DNA of 42,330 nt from Bacteroidota bacterium (GTDB taxonomy: Bacteria > Bacteroidota > Bacteroidia > NS11-12g > UBA955). The first letter of the stretch is position 1. Each line of letters opens with the position of its first letter. Positions 1 through 7,439 of the stretch are shown here, piece after piece. The position numbers and the translations under genes are program-made. The stretch covers positions 1 to 42,330 of the forward strand of contig JAIXYV010000069.1 in NCBI GenBank assembly GCA_027490055.1. The letters run 5' to 3'. Under the pieces are notes generated by a model. The model ran no database searches. It was not told where the DNA came from and saw nothing but the letters and a program-made list of their open reading frames with translations.

Positions 1-321
1 CCTAAGCGAAAAATTACGGGTATTTTCCAGCCACATTTATTTAGCAGAACACGCGATTTTGCAGATGATTTTGCGGATGCCCTGGATATGCTTGACGAGT
101 GCTGGCTGATGGACATTTATCCGGCCAGAGAGTTGCCGATAGAGGGCATTAATGCCGAGTTTTTAGCCATCAAAATGGATAAGACACCATTATTGATTTC
201 GAAAGAAAATATTATTAAAAAACTGGAAGAACATCAGGAAGAATTACTCGTCATTTTAGGTGCCGGTGATATCGATCAGATTGTAAAACCAGTGAAAGCG
301 ATTTATGAGAAAAATAATTGA
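1..321 (+). CDS. murC: UDP-N-acetylmuramate--L-alanine ligase (MurC), C-terminal part
   Basis: This is the 3' end of murC, and the gene enters the window from the left. The reading frame is open from base 1, so the first ATG at 88 is internal and not the start. MurC adds L-alanine to UDP-MurNAc in the cytoplasm, the first step of the peptidoglycan stem peptide. The visible part is the C-terminal Mur ligase domain. Typical motifs are FQPHLFSRTRDF, the DIYPAREL.IEG segment and LGAGDID near the end, all characteristic of MurC rather than MurD/E/F. The last 17 bp overlap ftsQ, which fits a co-transcribed dcw cluster. The ATP-binding and substrate domains lie outside the window. Confidence 0.95.
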   Translation, partial: PKRKITGIFQPHLFSRTRDFADDFADALDMLDECWLMDIYPARELPIEGINAEFLAIKMDKTPLLISKENIIKKLEEHQEELLVILGAGDIDQIVKPVKAIYEKNN

Positions 322-1135
322 TTTTTTAAAATACAACCGTGTCTGGAACATGGCGCTTTGGGCAGGTATTATCCTGTTCCTGATCGTGGTATTTTCAATC
401 ATCAATCACAAGGAAAACGCTTTAAACATAACACAAATAGAAATCAGCATTGAGCCACGCGAAGAGCTATCATTTCTGGATAGTATGAAGGTGATAGAAA
501 TTATCAGAGGCAATGATTCAGGAAAGCTGATTGCAGGAGCGCCTCGCAGCAGCATGCCTATCGATAAAATGGAAGCCGATCTGGAACGTTATCCATTCAT
601 AGAAAAAGCCGATGTGTCGATAGATTTGTCTGGCAAACTGATGATAAAAGTTTTGCAGAGAAGTCCCGTGCTCAGAGTAATCAATAGTCGCTCTCAAAGT
701 TACTATGTAGCAAAAAATGGATACAAAATGCCACTGCATCCTGTGTTCAGTCCGAGGGTAGCAGTAGCCAACGGCAACATAGCGGAAACACTAATGGATT
801 CAAGCTTTGTAAGCACTCCATTATTACGGGATTTACTGGCAATTGCGAACTATTGTAGTAAAGACGAATTCTGGCATTCACAAATTGAACAACTTTATGT
901 AGATAATTATATGGACATTCTGTTGATTCCTAAGGTAGGAAATCATAGTATTGTATTTGGTTCTGCCGAACACCTGGAAGATAAATTCAGTCGACTGAGA
1001 ACCTTTTATTTTAAAGGGCTCAACAATGTCGGATGGGATATGTATTCGGTGATTAATCTCAAGTATGATTCGCAGGTAGTAGCCGAAAAAAGAAACGCAA
1101 CAATTAACACAACAACACAAACCACTCAACAATAA
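305..1135 (+). CDS. ftsQ: Cell division protein FtsQ/DivIB
   Basis: FtsQ is a bitopic membrane protein of the divisome that links early and late division proteins. The 276-residue product has a short cytoplasmic N-terminus, one hydrophobic helix at about residues 16-35, then a periplasmic part. A POTRA-like region follows at about residues 45-115 (predicted, with a PFIEKADV segment) before the FtsQ beta domain. The C-terminal tail is rich in Thr, Gln and Asn. Sequence identity with proteobacterial FtsQ is visibly low, so position between murC and ftsA is a large part of the evidence. The ATG at 305 overlaps the murC end by 17 bp, and ftsA starts 7 bp downstream of the stop. Confidence 0.9.
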   Translation: MRKIIDFLKYNRVWNMALWAGIILFLIVVFSIINHKENALNITQIEISIEPREELSFLDSMKVIEIIRGNDSGKLIAGAPRSSMPIDKMEADLERYPFIEKADVSIDLSGKLMIKVLQRSPVLRVINSRSQSYYVAKNGYKMPLHPVFSPRVAVANGNIAETLMDSSFVSTPLLRDLLAIANYCSKDEFWHSQIEQLYVDNYMDILLIPKVGNHSIVFGSAEHLEDKFSRLRTFYFKGLNNVGWDMYSVINLKYDSQVVAEKRNATINTTTQTTQQ

Positions 1136-1142
1136 AAAAATT

Positions 1143-2435
1143 ATGGCAAGTAAACTCATAGTAGGATTGGATATCGGAACAACGAAAGTATGCGCGATCG
1201 TTGGTCAGCAGAATGACAATGGAAAAATCAATATTCTCGGAATAGGCTCACAACCATCTTTGGGTGGTGTGATGCGTGGCGAGGTAACGAATATTGCTAA
1301 AACAGTAGATGCCATTAAAGGCGCTATTGCAATGGCATCAAAAGTTTCGAATGTAGAAATCAATGCCGTGCATGTTGGTATTGCCGGCGAGCATATCAAA
1401 AGTTATCAGCAAACAGGCGTAAAAATTCGCGAGAATTCAGAAGCTGAAATCACCAAAAAAGAATTGATAGCTTTAAACGAAGAACAATATAGAACGGCTG
1501 TAGATGCTGGCTCTAAAATTCTTCATGCGATGCCTCAGGAGTATACCATCGATTCGAGGTTTACGACCAAAGAACCAGAAGGTATGCCGGGTGTTAAGCT
1601 GGAATGCAAATACCACATCGTTACTGGCCAGATTAGTGCGGCTAAAACCATTGTGAAATGTGTTGAGAATGCAGGTCTGACAGCTACCGATGTGATTGTT
1701 GAACCGATTGCGTCTGCCTATGCCGTGTTAACCGAAGAAGAACTTGAAACTGGTATTGCTATCATCGATATTGGGGGTGGTACAACCGACCTTGCTATCT
1801 TCCACGATGGAAAGATCAGACATACAGCAGTAATTCCTTTCGGTGGTGAAATCATCACTGCAGATATCGTTGAAGCTTTTGGTATTTTACCTAAGCAGGC
1901 AGAGATGATTAAAACCAAATACGGTCATGCTATCGTAGAGGGTACAAGAAGCAATGTGATGATTACAGTACCTGGTATTGGAGACAGAAAGGCTAAGCAA
2001 ATCATGGAGCGCAATCTGGCACATGTGATTCATGCTCGTATCAAAGAAATTATCATGATGGTGCACGACGAGATTAAATTATCTGGTTATGCTAATAAAT
2101 TAAATCTTGGAGTTGTCTTAACTGGCGGTGGTGCTCAGTTAAAAGATCTTGGGAACCTGGTAGAATATACCCTGGGTTGCGAAGTGAAAATTGGCATGCC
2201 TGATCCGCATCTTGGCAATGGCCTTGTAGACGAAGTTAAGAGTCCGATGTACGCTACTTGTATTGGTTTAGTGTTAAAAGGATTTGAAGATATGACACCG
2301 ACCGACTCGTCTAATAATCCAAAACCTAAGAAGCAGGAAAAAGTAGTTGATGGTGATAAGAAGCCTGGCTTTATTAAAGGATTTTTAGGCAGTGTCAAAA
2401 ACTGGATGAGCGACGATCACGATGATTTTAAATAA
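1143..2435 (+). CDS. ftsA: Cell division protein FtsA
   Basis: FtsA is an actin-like ATPase that tethers FtsZ filaments to the inner membrane and recruits later divisome proteins. The 430-residue product starts with the phosphate-1 motif GLDIGTTKVCAIVG, has the family-specific 1C domain after it, the phosphate-2 motif IDIGGGTTD at about residues 208-216, and an adenosine-type motif LTGGGAQL at about residue 325. The C-terminus, after a charged linker, has GFIKGFLGSVKNWMSD, which could be the amphipathic membrane-targeting helix. The length is normal. It lies between ftsQ (7 bp) and ftsZ (21 bp), which supports one dcw transcript. Confidence 0.97.
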   Translation: MASKLIVGLDIGTTKVCAIVGQQNDNGKINILGIGSQPSLGGVMRGEVTNIAKTVDAIKGAIAMASKVSNVEINAVHVGIAGEHIKSYQQTGVKIRENSEAEITKKELIALNEEQYRTAVDAGSKILHAMPQEYTIDSRFTTKEPEGMPGVKLECKYHIVTGQISAAKTIVKCVENAGLTATDVIVEPIASAYAVLTEEELETGIAIIDIGGGTTDLAIFHDGKIRHTAVIPFGGEIITADIVEAFGILPKQAEMIKTKYGHAIVEGTRSNVMITVPGIGDRKAKQIMERNLAHVIHARIKEIIMMVHDEIKLSGYANKLNLGVVLTGGGAQLKDLGNLVEYTLGCEVKIGMPDPHLGNGLVDEVKSPMYATCIGLVLKGFEDMTPTDSSNNPKPKKQEKVVDGDKKPGFIKGFLGSVKNWMSDDHDDFK

Positions 2436-2456
2436 GACCCTTAAAAAAAGAATTGT

Positions 2457-3791
2457 ATGAATTATTTTAGAGTTGAATTACCGAAAGAACAATCTTCCAT
2501 TATCAAAGTAATGGGTGTTGGTGGTGGAGGCAGTAATGCTGTTAACTACATGTATTCGAAAGGTATCAAGGGGGTAGATTTTTATCTTTGCAACACCGAT
2601 GCTCAACACCTTGAAAAAAGTGCTGTGCAGAACAAAATACAACTGGGCAGCAACTTAACCGAAGGTTTGGGTGCTGGTGGAGATCCTGAGTTCGGCAAAC
2701 GCTGCGCCATGGAAAGTCTAACTCAGATTGAAGAAGCCTTAAAACACAATACCAAAATGTTGTTCATCACTGCCGGAATGGGTGGTGGAACTGGCACTGG
2801 AGCGGCACCTGTTATTGCTCAGAAGGCCAAGCAAATGGGCATTCTTACTATCGGTATTGTAACCCGTCCTTTTCAGAACGAGGGACCGATAAAAGCAGAG
2901 AAAGCAGAAAAAGGTATTGCCGATTTAAAGCCACACGTGGATGCCTTATTGGTCATCAATAATCAGCGCATTCTTCAGATGTTCTCAAACCTGAGAATTA
3001 TAGAAGCTTTAAGTAAAGCGGATGATGTGCTCTTTACTGCCGCTAAAGGTATTGCAGAAATTATCACTGTAGAAGGATTCCTGAACGTCGATTTCAGAGA
3101 TGTTAAAACTGCATTGGAGAACAGTGGCAGAGCGATTATGGGCACAGGTATAGCGATTGGCGACGATCGTGCACTGATTGCTTCTAAAGCGGCTTTAGAA
3201 TCGCCTTTGTTAGACGAAAACAGCATCAATGGTGCTCAGCATATCTTATTGAATATCTCTTATGGTAAAGAAGATCCATATGCTAACGAGATTGAAGCGA
3301 TATTGTCGTATTTCCAGAATGAGGCAGGTTTAAAAGCCAACCTAAAATACGGATTAACTCAGAACGACTCACTGGATAAAGAATTAGCCATTACGGTTGT
3401 CGCTACAGGCTTTGAGAGAACTCCAGCGGCAGAGTTTATAGTTGATATGGCAGAGGTAGCAGCGATAGATGATGAGGGTGTCATAGAAATCAATTTTGGC
3501 GACATCGAATCAGTATCGTTAAATACAGAGCCTGCAGAAGAAGTAAAGCCAGCCATGCAATTGCCATTTGAAGAGTTTGCAAAGAAAGACCATCAGGCAT
3601 TCAATCCATCTGCACATAGAGTAACCAATCCTCACGACCTTAACGTTCCGGCCTACAAGCGTCATCAGATAGTCTTCGAAGACCCAACACCAGGTGTCGA
3701 AATATCTAAATTAACTTTAGAAGAAGACAAAGACAAAGGTCTGCGCTTCAAGGATAACGGGAATAAGTATCTGCATGATAATGTGGATTAG
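2457..3791 (+). CDS. ftsZ: Cell division protein FtsZ
   Basis: FtsZ is the tubulin-like GTPase that forms the cytokinetic Z-ring. The 444-residue product has the N-terminal nucleotide-binding loop VGGGGSNAVNYM, the tubulin signature GGGTGTGAAP at residues 109-118, the NNQRIL and FLNVDFRDVKTAL segments near the T7 region, and a GTPase C-terminal domain. After about residue 340 there is a variable, charged linker of roughly 75-80 residues, then a short conserved tail ending in YLHDNVD, as seen in Bacteroidota FtsZ. The linker is longer than in many proteobacteria. The ATG at 2457 lies 21 bp after ftsA. No gene follows on this strand. The next gene is on the opposite strand, past a repeat island. 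Confidence 0.98.
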   Translation: MNYFRVELPKEQSSIIKVMGVGGGGSNAVNYMYSKGIKGVDFYLCNTDAQHLEKSAVQNKIQLGSNLTEGLGAGGDPEFGKRCAMESLTQIEEALKHNTKMLFITAGMGGGTGTGAAPVIAQKAKQMGILTIGIVTRPFQNEGPIKAEKAEKGIADLKPHVDALLVINNQRILQMFSNLRIIEALSKADDVLFTAAKGIAEIITVEGFLNVDFRDVKTALENSGRAIMGTGIAIGDDRALIASKAALESPLLDENSINGAQHILLNISYGKEDPYANEIEAILSYFQNEAGLKANLKYGLTQNDSLDKELAITVVATGFERTPAAEFIVDMAEVAAIDDEGVIEINFGDIESVSLNTEPAEEVKPAMQLPFEEFAKKDHQAFNPSAHRVTNPHDLNVPAYKRHQIVFEDPTPGVEISKLTLEEDKDKGLRFKDNGNKYLHDNVD

Positions 3792-3800
3792 GGTCTAAGG

Positions 3801-3877
3801 CCCTCCGCACTCCGCACTCAACCTCATCCTCACACTAGAACTCACCCTCACCCTCAAGCTCAGGCCCCTCCGGGAGG
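3801..3877. repeat. C/T-rich microrepeat tract after ftsZ
   Basis: Immediately after the ftsZ stop the + strand is almost free of G and carries short imperfect repeats: CTCCGCA twice near 3804-3818, then CTCACC-type hexamers near 3841-3858. It ends in the small palindrome CCTCCGGGAGG at 3867-3877. No ORF of significance is present. The palindrome could act as a weak terminator for the convergent transcripts of ftsZ and the lipoprotein gene, but no T-run follows on the + strand. The role is unknown. Confidence 0.6.
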
Positions 3878-3883
3878 TACCCA

Positions 3884-3954
3884 GTAGCAGAGGATAAATC
3901 CACGCTACGGGTTTCAACCCTGTAGCAGAGGATAACTCCACGCTACGGGTTTCA
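3884..3954. repeat. Two tandem copies of a REP-like stem-loop unit
   Basis: A 33-bp sequence starting GTAGCAGAGGATAA and ending GCTACGGGTTTCA occurs at 3884-3916 and again at 3922-3954 (38-bp period), with one mismatch. In each copy GTAGC and GCTAC pair across a 15-base spacer. The stem extends outward through ACCC/GGGT, with one unpaired base before GTAGC, so each unit folds as an imperfect hairpin. The join between the copies, GGGTTTCAACCC, is itself a palindrome. This resembles repetitive extragenic palindromes rather than a coding or CRISPR structure. It sits between convergent genes (ftsZ + and the lipoprotein -). Confidence 0.75.
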
Positions 3955-3998
3955 GTCGCAGATTTTTATTAAAAGGTTTTTATTATATGTTTATCGTT

Positions 3999-4664
3999 TC
4001 ATCTCTTCATCCAATACGGCAGATAATGTCCTGTGTCACTAAATAAAGTGTCATTGCCTTTGTAGCCAAGGTTCAGTTTGTAATGGGTATACCATTCTTC
4101 TAAAGTCGTGTCCTTCTCGTCTTCTGCACTATGGTCGTACCCGCTGTAATTGTATTGATAAATTCCCAGACCTTTGCCACTTTTAAACAGGTAACTGCAG
4201 CGCTCGTAAGTGTCGCCGGCATCGCCCCAAAGTTCCGATAAATTGATAAGATGTAACACTTTTCCGGTCTTGTGGTTGTATTCGAAAACATCTAAAAATG
4301 ATGATACATATTCAGAAGGACAACGAATAATCAGTCCCATTCGATCAGCATCAATCGCAAACTTGTAACAGGCGTAGAACTGTGAGAGGTAAGCGCGACT
4401 GGAGTCAAAGGCCATATCGCCATAAATATTGGCTATGTATTTGGCATCCAAACTATCTAAGGCAAAACCTTTATAAAAACTCGTATCAGCATCTATCTGA
4501 TCAGTGGTATAAACTTTTAAAGAGTCGAATTCTATCTCGGTAAACTTATTCAAAAACGAATCAATATTGTAAGCTGGTATAAGCTCTGAACTTTCTGTTT
4601 TAACAGGCGCTTCGCTACATCCGCTGTAAATCAAGAGTAAAATTACTATAGAAAAAAATCTCAT
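3999..4664 (-). CDS. Lipoprotein of unknown function
   Basis: I do not recognise this family. The 221-residue product begins with a short signal sequence and a lipobox-like IYSGC, giving a predicted lipidated Cys at residue 16, so it is probably anchored in the inner or outer membrane. The rest is mostly polar and rich in Asp, Ser and Tyr, with an odd run of Tyr-containing segments near the C-terminus (GIYQYNYSGYDHS). No catalytic motif is evident. The start overlaps the stop of the upstream helix-hairpin-helix gene by ATGA, so it is the last gene of the operon that begins with the VIT fusion. A link to iron or stress handling would be inference only. Confidence 0.75.
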   Translation of the reverse strand: MRFFSIVILLLIYSGCSEAPVKTESSELIPAYNIDSFLNKFTEIEFDSLKVYTTDQIDADTSFYKGFALDSLDAKYIANIYGDMAFDSSRAYLSQFYACYKFAIDADRMGLIIRCPSEYVSSFLDVFEYNHKTGKVLHLINLSELWGDAGDTYERCSYLFKSGKGLGIYQYNYSGYDHSAEDEKDTTLEEWYTHYKLNLGYKGNDTLFSDTGHYLPYWMKR

Positions 4665-4858
4665 TTAAAAGAAATATTAAGTCGTTTAAGTTCGTCAACT
4701 ATGTTGACCATTGCGTTGTTGCCAATGCCATGTAGGTTTCTGATGTCATCTTCTGTAAAACGTTTGAAATCTTCAGCTGTATTTATGCCCGCTTCCTTCA
4801 GTGCTTTTAAGGCTGGCTGGGCCAGTTTAAATGGTGGAATAGCTGGTGTTTTGCTCAT
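4661..4858 (-). CDS. Small helix-hairpin-helix protein (RpoA C-terminal-domain-like)
   Basis: The product has only 65 residues. The pattern LAQPALKALKEAGINTAEDF, then LHGIGNNAMVNIVDEL, matches the helix-hairpin-helix fold seen in the RNA polymerase alpha C-terminal domain and other DNA-binding proteins. It has the GIG turn of an HhH motif at about residues 45-47. The likely role is non-specific nucleic acid binding, which is inference from the fold. Stop and start overlaps of 4 bp on both sides (4661-4664 with the lipoprotein, 4855-4858 with the DinB gene) indicate translational coupling. Small proteins of this type are often annotated in Bacteroidota as DNA-binding or HhH proteins of unknown function. 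Confidence 0.8.
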   Translation of the reverse strand: MSKTPAIPPFKLAQPALKALKEAGINTAEDFKRFTEDDIRNLHGIGNNAMVNIVDELKRLNISFK

Positions 4859-5400
4859 GCCTGCGTCGCCTGGTGCGGATGGTATACTTTGATTAATATG
4901 CCGAGATGGTGTTTAGCATGTCCAAGAATGATGTATGCTAAAGCCCTGGCGGTAATAGGATGACCGTTGTTGTTGGCTTTAAAATCCCACTGCGTTGCAT
5001 TTAATGATTGAAAGGTAATCTGAGTAAGTTGTCTCAACACAACAAGCTCAGTAAGCATATCGGCAATACTTCTGTTTTCGCAGTTAGAATTGCTTACATA
5101 CTGCCAGTCTTTCATGGGTGTCAAATTAGTAATATTATCCAGTTTAGAGGCTACAAAGGCTCTGTTTAACATCACACGCTCTACATCAATTATATGCTGT
5201 AAAACTTGTTTTCTCGTCCACTTATCCGGACCATAAGCATAGCCCAGTTCGTGGTCATTCATTGGTTCGAAATACGCTTTGATGTCTTTGGTGTTGTCTT
5301 CTAACTGAGCATAGTAATCGCCTTCCTGAACTAAGTTGATATAGTTCTCGAAGTAGCTTTGGTAATCGCCTTGTGCAGGACGTGTAATGGTAGTGTTCAT
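4855..5400 (-). CDS. DinB-family (YfiT-like) putative metal-dependent protein
   Basis: The 181-residue product fits the DinB/YfiT superfamily, a four-helix bundle that usually binds a divalent metal through three histidines. The visible candidates are His69 in LQHIIDVER and His161/His164/His165 in GHAKHHLGIL. The segment GPDKWTRKQVLQHI is the typical first helix pair of DinB_2 domains. Superfamily members include thiol-S-transferases and hydrolases, and the substrate cannot be told from sequence. The name recalls damage-inducible B. subtilis DinB, not DNA polymerase IV. It overlaps the small membrane protein gene upstream and the HhH gene downstream by 4 bp each. Confidence 0.85.
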   Translation of the reverse strand: MNTTITRPAQGDYQSYFENYINLVQEGDYYAQLEDNTKDIKAYFEPMNDHELGYAYGPDKWTRKQVLQHIIDVERVMLNRAFVASKLDNITNLTPMKDWQYVSNSNCENRSIADMLTELVVLRQLTQITFQSLNATQWDFKANNNGHPITARALAYIILGHAKHHLGILIKVYHPHQATQA

Positions 5401-5549
5401 ATGATTAGGGTTTTTATAATATAGTAAATAATAAAGAGCAAAGTGCCACCAGCGGTGGCGATAAAAGCTTTCTTGTCTTTTTTAAAATCTATTCGATAGG
5501 CCCAGATAACAGCCACAATAAATAGTAATATTAAAACAAGATAAGGCAT
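5397..5549 (-). CDS. Small two-helix membrane protein, 50 residues
   Basis: This short gene starts 2 bp after the stop of the VIT fusion gene (TAG TT ATG), and its TGA overlaps the DinB start codon as ATGA. The 50-residue product begins MPYLVLILLFIVAVIWAY, a predicted transmembrane helix. A charged linker RIDFKKDKK follows, then a second hydrophobic stretch ending FIIYYIIKTLII. This suggests an alpha-helical hairpin with the basic loop in the cytoplasm (positive-inside rule). The evidence for coding is the exact fit into the operon and the clean two-helix pattern. The family is not recognised. It could be an accessory subunit of the transporter upstream, which is inference. Confidence 0.7.
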   Translation of the reverse strand: MPYLVLILLFIVAVIWAYRIDFKKDKKAFIATAGGTLLFIIYYIIKTLII

Positions 5550-5551
5550 AA

Positions 5552-6652
5552 CTATCCCAAAATTGAAACGCCTATTAATTTACCGATTCCAAAAGTGATA
5601 GCGGCGGCCATTAAGCCAAACAAAACTTGTCTAAAGCCTGAGTACCACACATTTTTTCCGGTAAACAATGTGATAGATGCTCCGATGACAAACAAACCGA
5701 TAGTACTTAATCCGGCACTTAACAATACCGCTTGCATACCGCCGGTAAAGAAGAATGGAATAACAGGCAAGATAGCACCCAAAGCAAACAACAAGAATGA
5801 AGTAACTGCAGCTTCCATGGCAGAGCCTTTCAAATCTTCAGGATTGATGCCCAGTTCTTCTCTTATAAGAATTTCGTGTGCGTGGTCTTTATTGCTGATA
5901 ATGTCTTTGGCCATTTGACGGGCTTGTTCATCAGGAATGCCTTTAGAGATATAAATAAGGGCCAGTTCTTTTTCTTCGCCTTCCGGATTGTGTTCCAATT
6001 CTTCCATCTCTAATTCCATTTGGTTTTCGTAAAGTTCTTGCGAGCTTTTCACCGAGATCCATTCGCCCAGCGACATAGAGAGAGCACCAGCCAACAAACC
6101 GGCAATACCTGTAAGCAATACCTCTTGCTGACCGCTACTGGCGCCTGCCACGCCCATTACCAAACTAAAATTAGAAACCAATCCATCGTTACCACCTAGT
6201 ACAGCAGCTCTCAAAGCATTACCACCCACAGATCTATGGCGTTTTTCGAATCGCGCCAAATTTGGTCCTGATACATTGCTGTTGTGATTAAGAATATTTT
6301 TCAGGATGGTAACGTGAGCTGTATCAGAAATAGAACTTTCGGTATTGGTTTTTTTACGGGCACCAATGATGCCGCTCGATAAACTTTTTTCGGTATCTAA
6401 CAATACCCCAAGAATATAGTCGTTGCCAAAAAATTTACCAATAGTTTTCAATATCCGGGCTCTTCTTGATGGTCCGGGTAAATGCGAGGCATCCAAACCA
6501 TTTCGTTTCATAAAAATGGTGGCATGTTCCATTTCTATCTCGCTCATTTGTCTGAAGACTTTTGCGACATGCTGATCGTCTTCTGTGTCTGCCAGGATAC
6601 CGTACAGATAAGAGGCGTCGATCTCGGTTTGTATGCTTTCAAGTTTAATCAT
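5552..6652 (-). CDS. Ferritin-like domain/VIT1 membrane transporter fusion (MbfA-like)
   Basis: The N-terminal ~130 residues form a rubrerythrin/ferritin-like helical domain with a first-helix EIDASYLYG and the second-helix metal motif EMEH (Glu40, His43). The C-terminal ~220 residues match the VIT1/CCC1 Fe2+/Mn2+ transporter family, with GGNDGLVSNFSLVMGVAGA, the SMSLGEWISVKSSQE loop and five predicted helices. Such fusions (membrane-bound ferritin, MbfA) are known in other bacteria as iron exporters that protect against peroxide stress, so iron or manganese efflux is likely. A longer frame reaches 6670, but its TTG lies inside a good -7 box (6668-6675). I therefore chose the ATG at 6652, which begins MIKLESIQTEIDA and gives 366 residues. 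It heads a five-gene operon. Confidence 0.88.
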   Translation of the reverse strand: MIKLESIQTEIDASYLYGILADTEDDQHVAKVFRQMSEIEMEHATIFMKRNGLDASHLPGPSRRARILKTIGKFFGNDYILGVLLDTEKSLSSGIIGARKKTNTESSISDTAHVTILKNILNHNSNVSGPNLARFEKRHRSVGGNALRAAVLGGNDGLVSNFSLVMGVAGASSGQQEVLLTGIAGLLAGALSMSLGEWISVKSSQELYENQMELEMEELEHNPEGEEKELALIYISKGIPDEQARQMAKDIISNKDHAHEILIREELGINPEDLKGSAMEAAVTSFLLFALGAILPVIPFFFTGGMQAVLLSAGLSTIGLFVIGASITLFTGKNVWYSGFRQVLFGLMAAAITFGIGKLIGVSILG

Positions 6653-6667
6653 ATTGTGCTTCGCTGA

Positions 6668-6675
6668 CAAATATA
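6668..6675 (-). promoter_or_regulatory. Promoter -7 box for the VIT-fusion operon
   Basis: The minus strand reads TATATTTG, an exact match to the Bacteroidota -7 consensus TAnnTTTG, ending 15 bp before the chosen ATG at 6652. I found no clear TTG -33 box at the expected 19-21 bp upstream spacing. It shows that the VIT operon can start separately from the xse genes upstream. Confidence 0.6.
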
Positions 6676-6694
6676 GTATTTATGACAGATTGTT

Positions 6695-7234
6695 TTACAT
6701 ACATTCGTCATCCAACCAATTGGTTTGAGCATGACCGCAATCAGTACAAGTCAGATCAACGGTAATGCGCTCAAAGGCGTTTACCCATTGCTCCTGAGGT
6801 CTCTCTGGCGCATTCTCTTTAAAATCTGCTATGCCCATAGAGTAAATGCCGGTTTGTAATTTGAATTCCGTTTTACCGCAGTTTTTGCACGACTTACTGT
6901 GTAGCATGTCTGCTGTGTAGGGAAACCCTTTTCCTTCGGCCGCTACATAACCATTCCATCCATGCTGATGTCTGTCGTACAAAGTATGCTGGCGCGCACA
7001 TTGGGTACAGGTAATATTGATCACCAAAGCAAAATAGTCATTGTATTCAGGATTGGGATGATTTTCGATTTGCATGGTACAGACATTTTGATCATCCTCT
7101 TCTCCAAGGTAATCCACTTTAAAAGTGGTATTTCCACAAAGGCATTCAATCACACCACTTACTTTGTATTCGTTGTGGTCGCTACAATCTGGTGCCAGCC
7201 AGTTGTCCAGGTATTCGGGTATAGGCAAAGGCAT
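6695..7234 (-). CDS. Cysteine-pair (zinc-ribbon-like) protein of unknown function
   Basis: The 179-residue product is soluble, with no signal peptide, and I do not recognise it. It carries four regularly spaced Cys pairs: CLC at about residues 32-34, CTQC at 76-79, CKNC at 116-119 and CTDC at 162-165. It looks like two zinc-ribbon-type knuckle pairs, or two beta-rich repeats each framed by two pairs. Other features are an acidic DYLGEEDDQN stretch and His-rich YDRHQHGW after the second pair. The start ATG follows the xseB stop by one base, so it is translated with exonuclease VII. Zinc binding and a nucleic-acid role are inference from the pairs and the neighbours. Confidence 0.7.
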   Translation of the reverse strand: MPLPIPEYLDNWLAPDCSDHNEYKVSGVIECLCGNTTFKVDYLGEEDDQNVCTMQIENHPNPEYNDYFALVINITCTQCARQHTLYDRHQHGWNGYVAAEGKGFPYTADMLHSKSCKNCGKTEFKLQTGIYSMGIADFKENAPERPQEQWVNAFERITVDLTCTDCGHAQTNWLDDECM

Positions 7235-7235
7235 C

Positions 7236-7439
7236 TTATTCTGCTTGATCCAGTTCTTTTAAAATGGCATTGACATCGGCTTCGGTGGAACTGAGTTTTT
7301 TCTTACAGATTTTAATCAGTGCCGCTGCGCGTTTTACCTTTTCAGATAAATCGTCCACAGAGATATCGCCTTCTTCGATGTCTGCTACTATTTGTTGTAA
7401 TTCTTCGAATGCTTCTTTGTAATTAGGAGTTTGACTCAT
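7236..7439 (-). CDS. xseB: Exodeoxyribonuclease VII small subunit
   Basis: XseB is the small subunit of exonuclease VII, which degrades single-stranded DNA from both ends, and several copies pack on one XseA. The 67-residue product has the family pattern YKEAFEELQQIVADIEEGDISVDDLSEKVKRA broken over two helices, then a second helix ALIKICKKKLSSTEADV. The length is usual. The start overlaps the 3' end of xseA by 17 bp, as expected for coupled subunits. Confidence 0.96.
   Translation of the reverse strand: MSQTPNYKEAFEELQQIVADIEEGDISVDDLSEKVKRAAALIKICKKKLSSTEADVNAILKELDQAE

Noticed and set aside
3884-3954. CRISPR array
   Set aside because: Only two units and no spacer of typical length (5 bp between units). 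The repeats are palindromic stem-loops.
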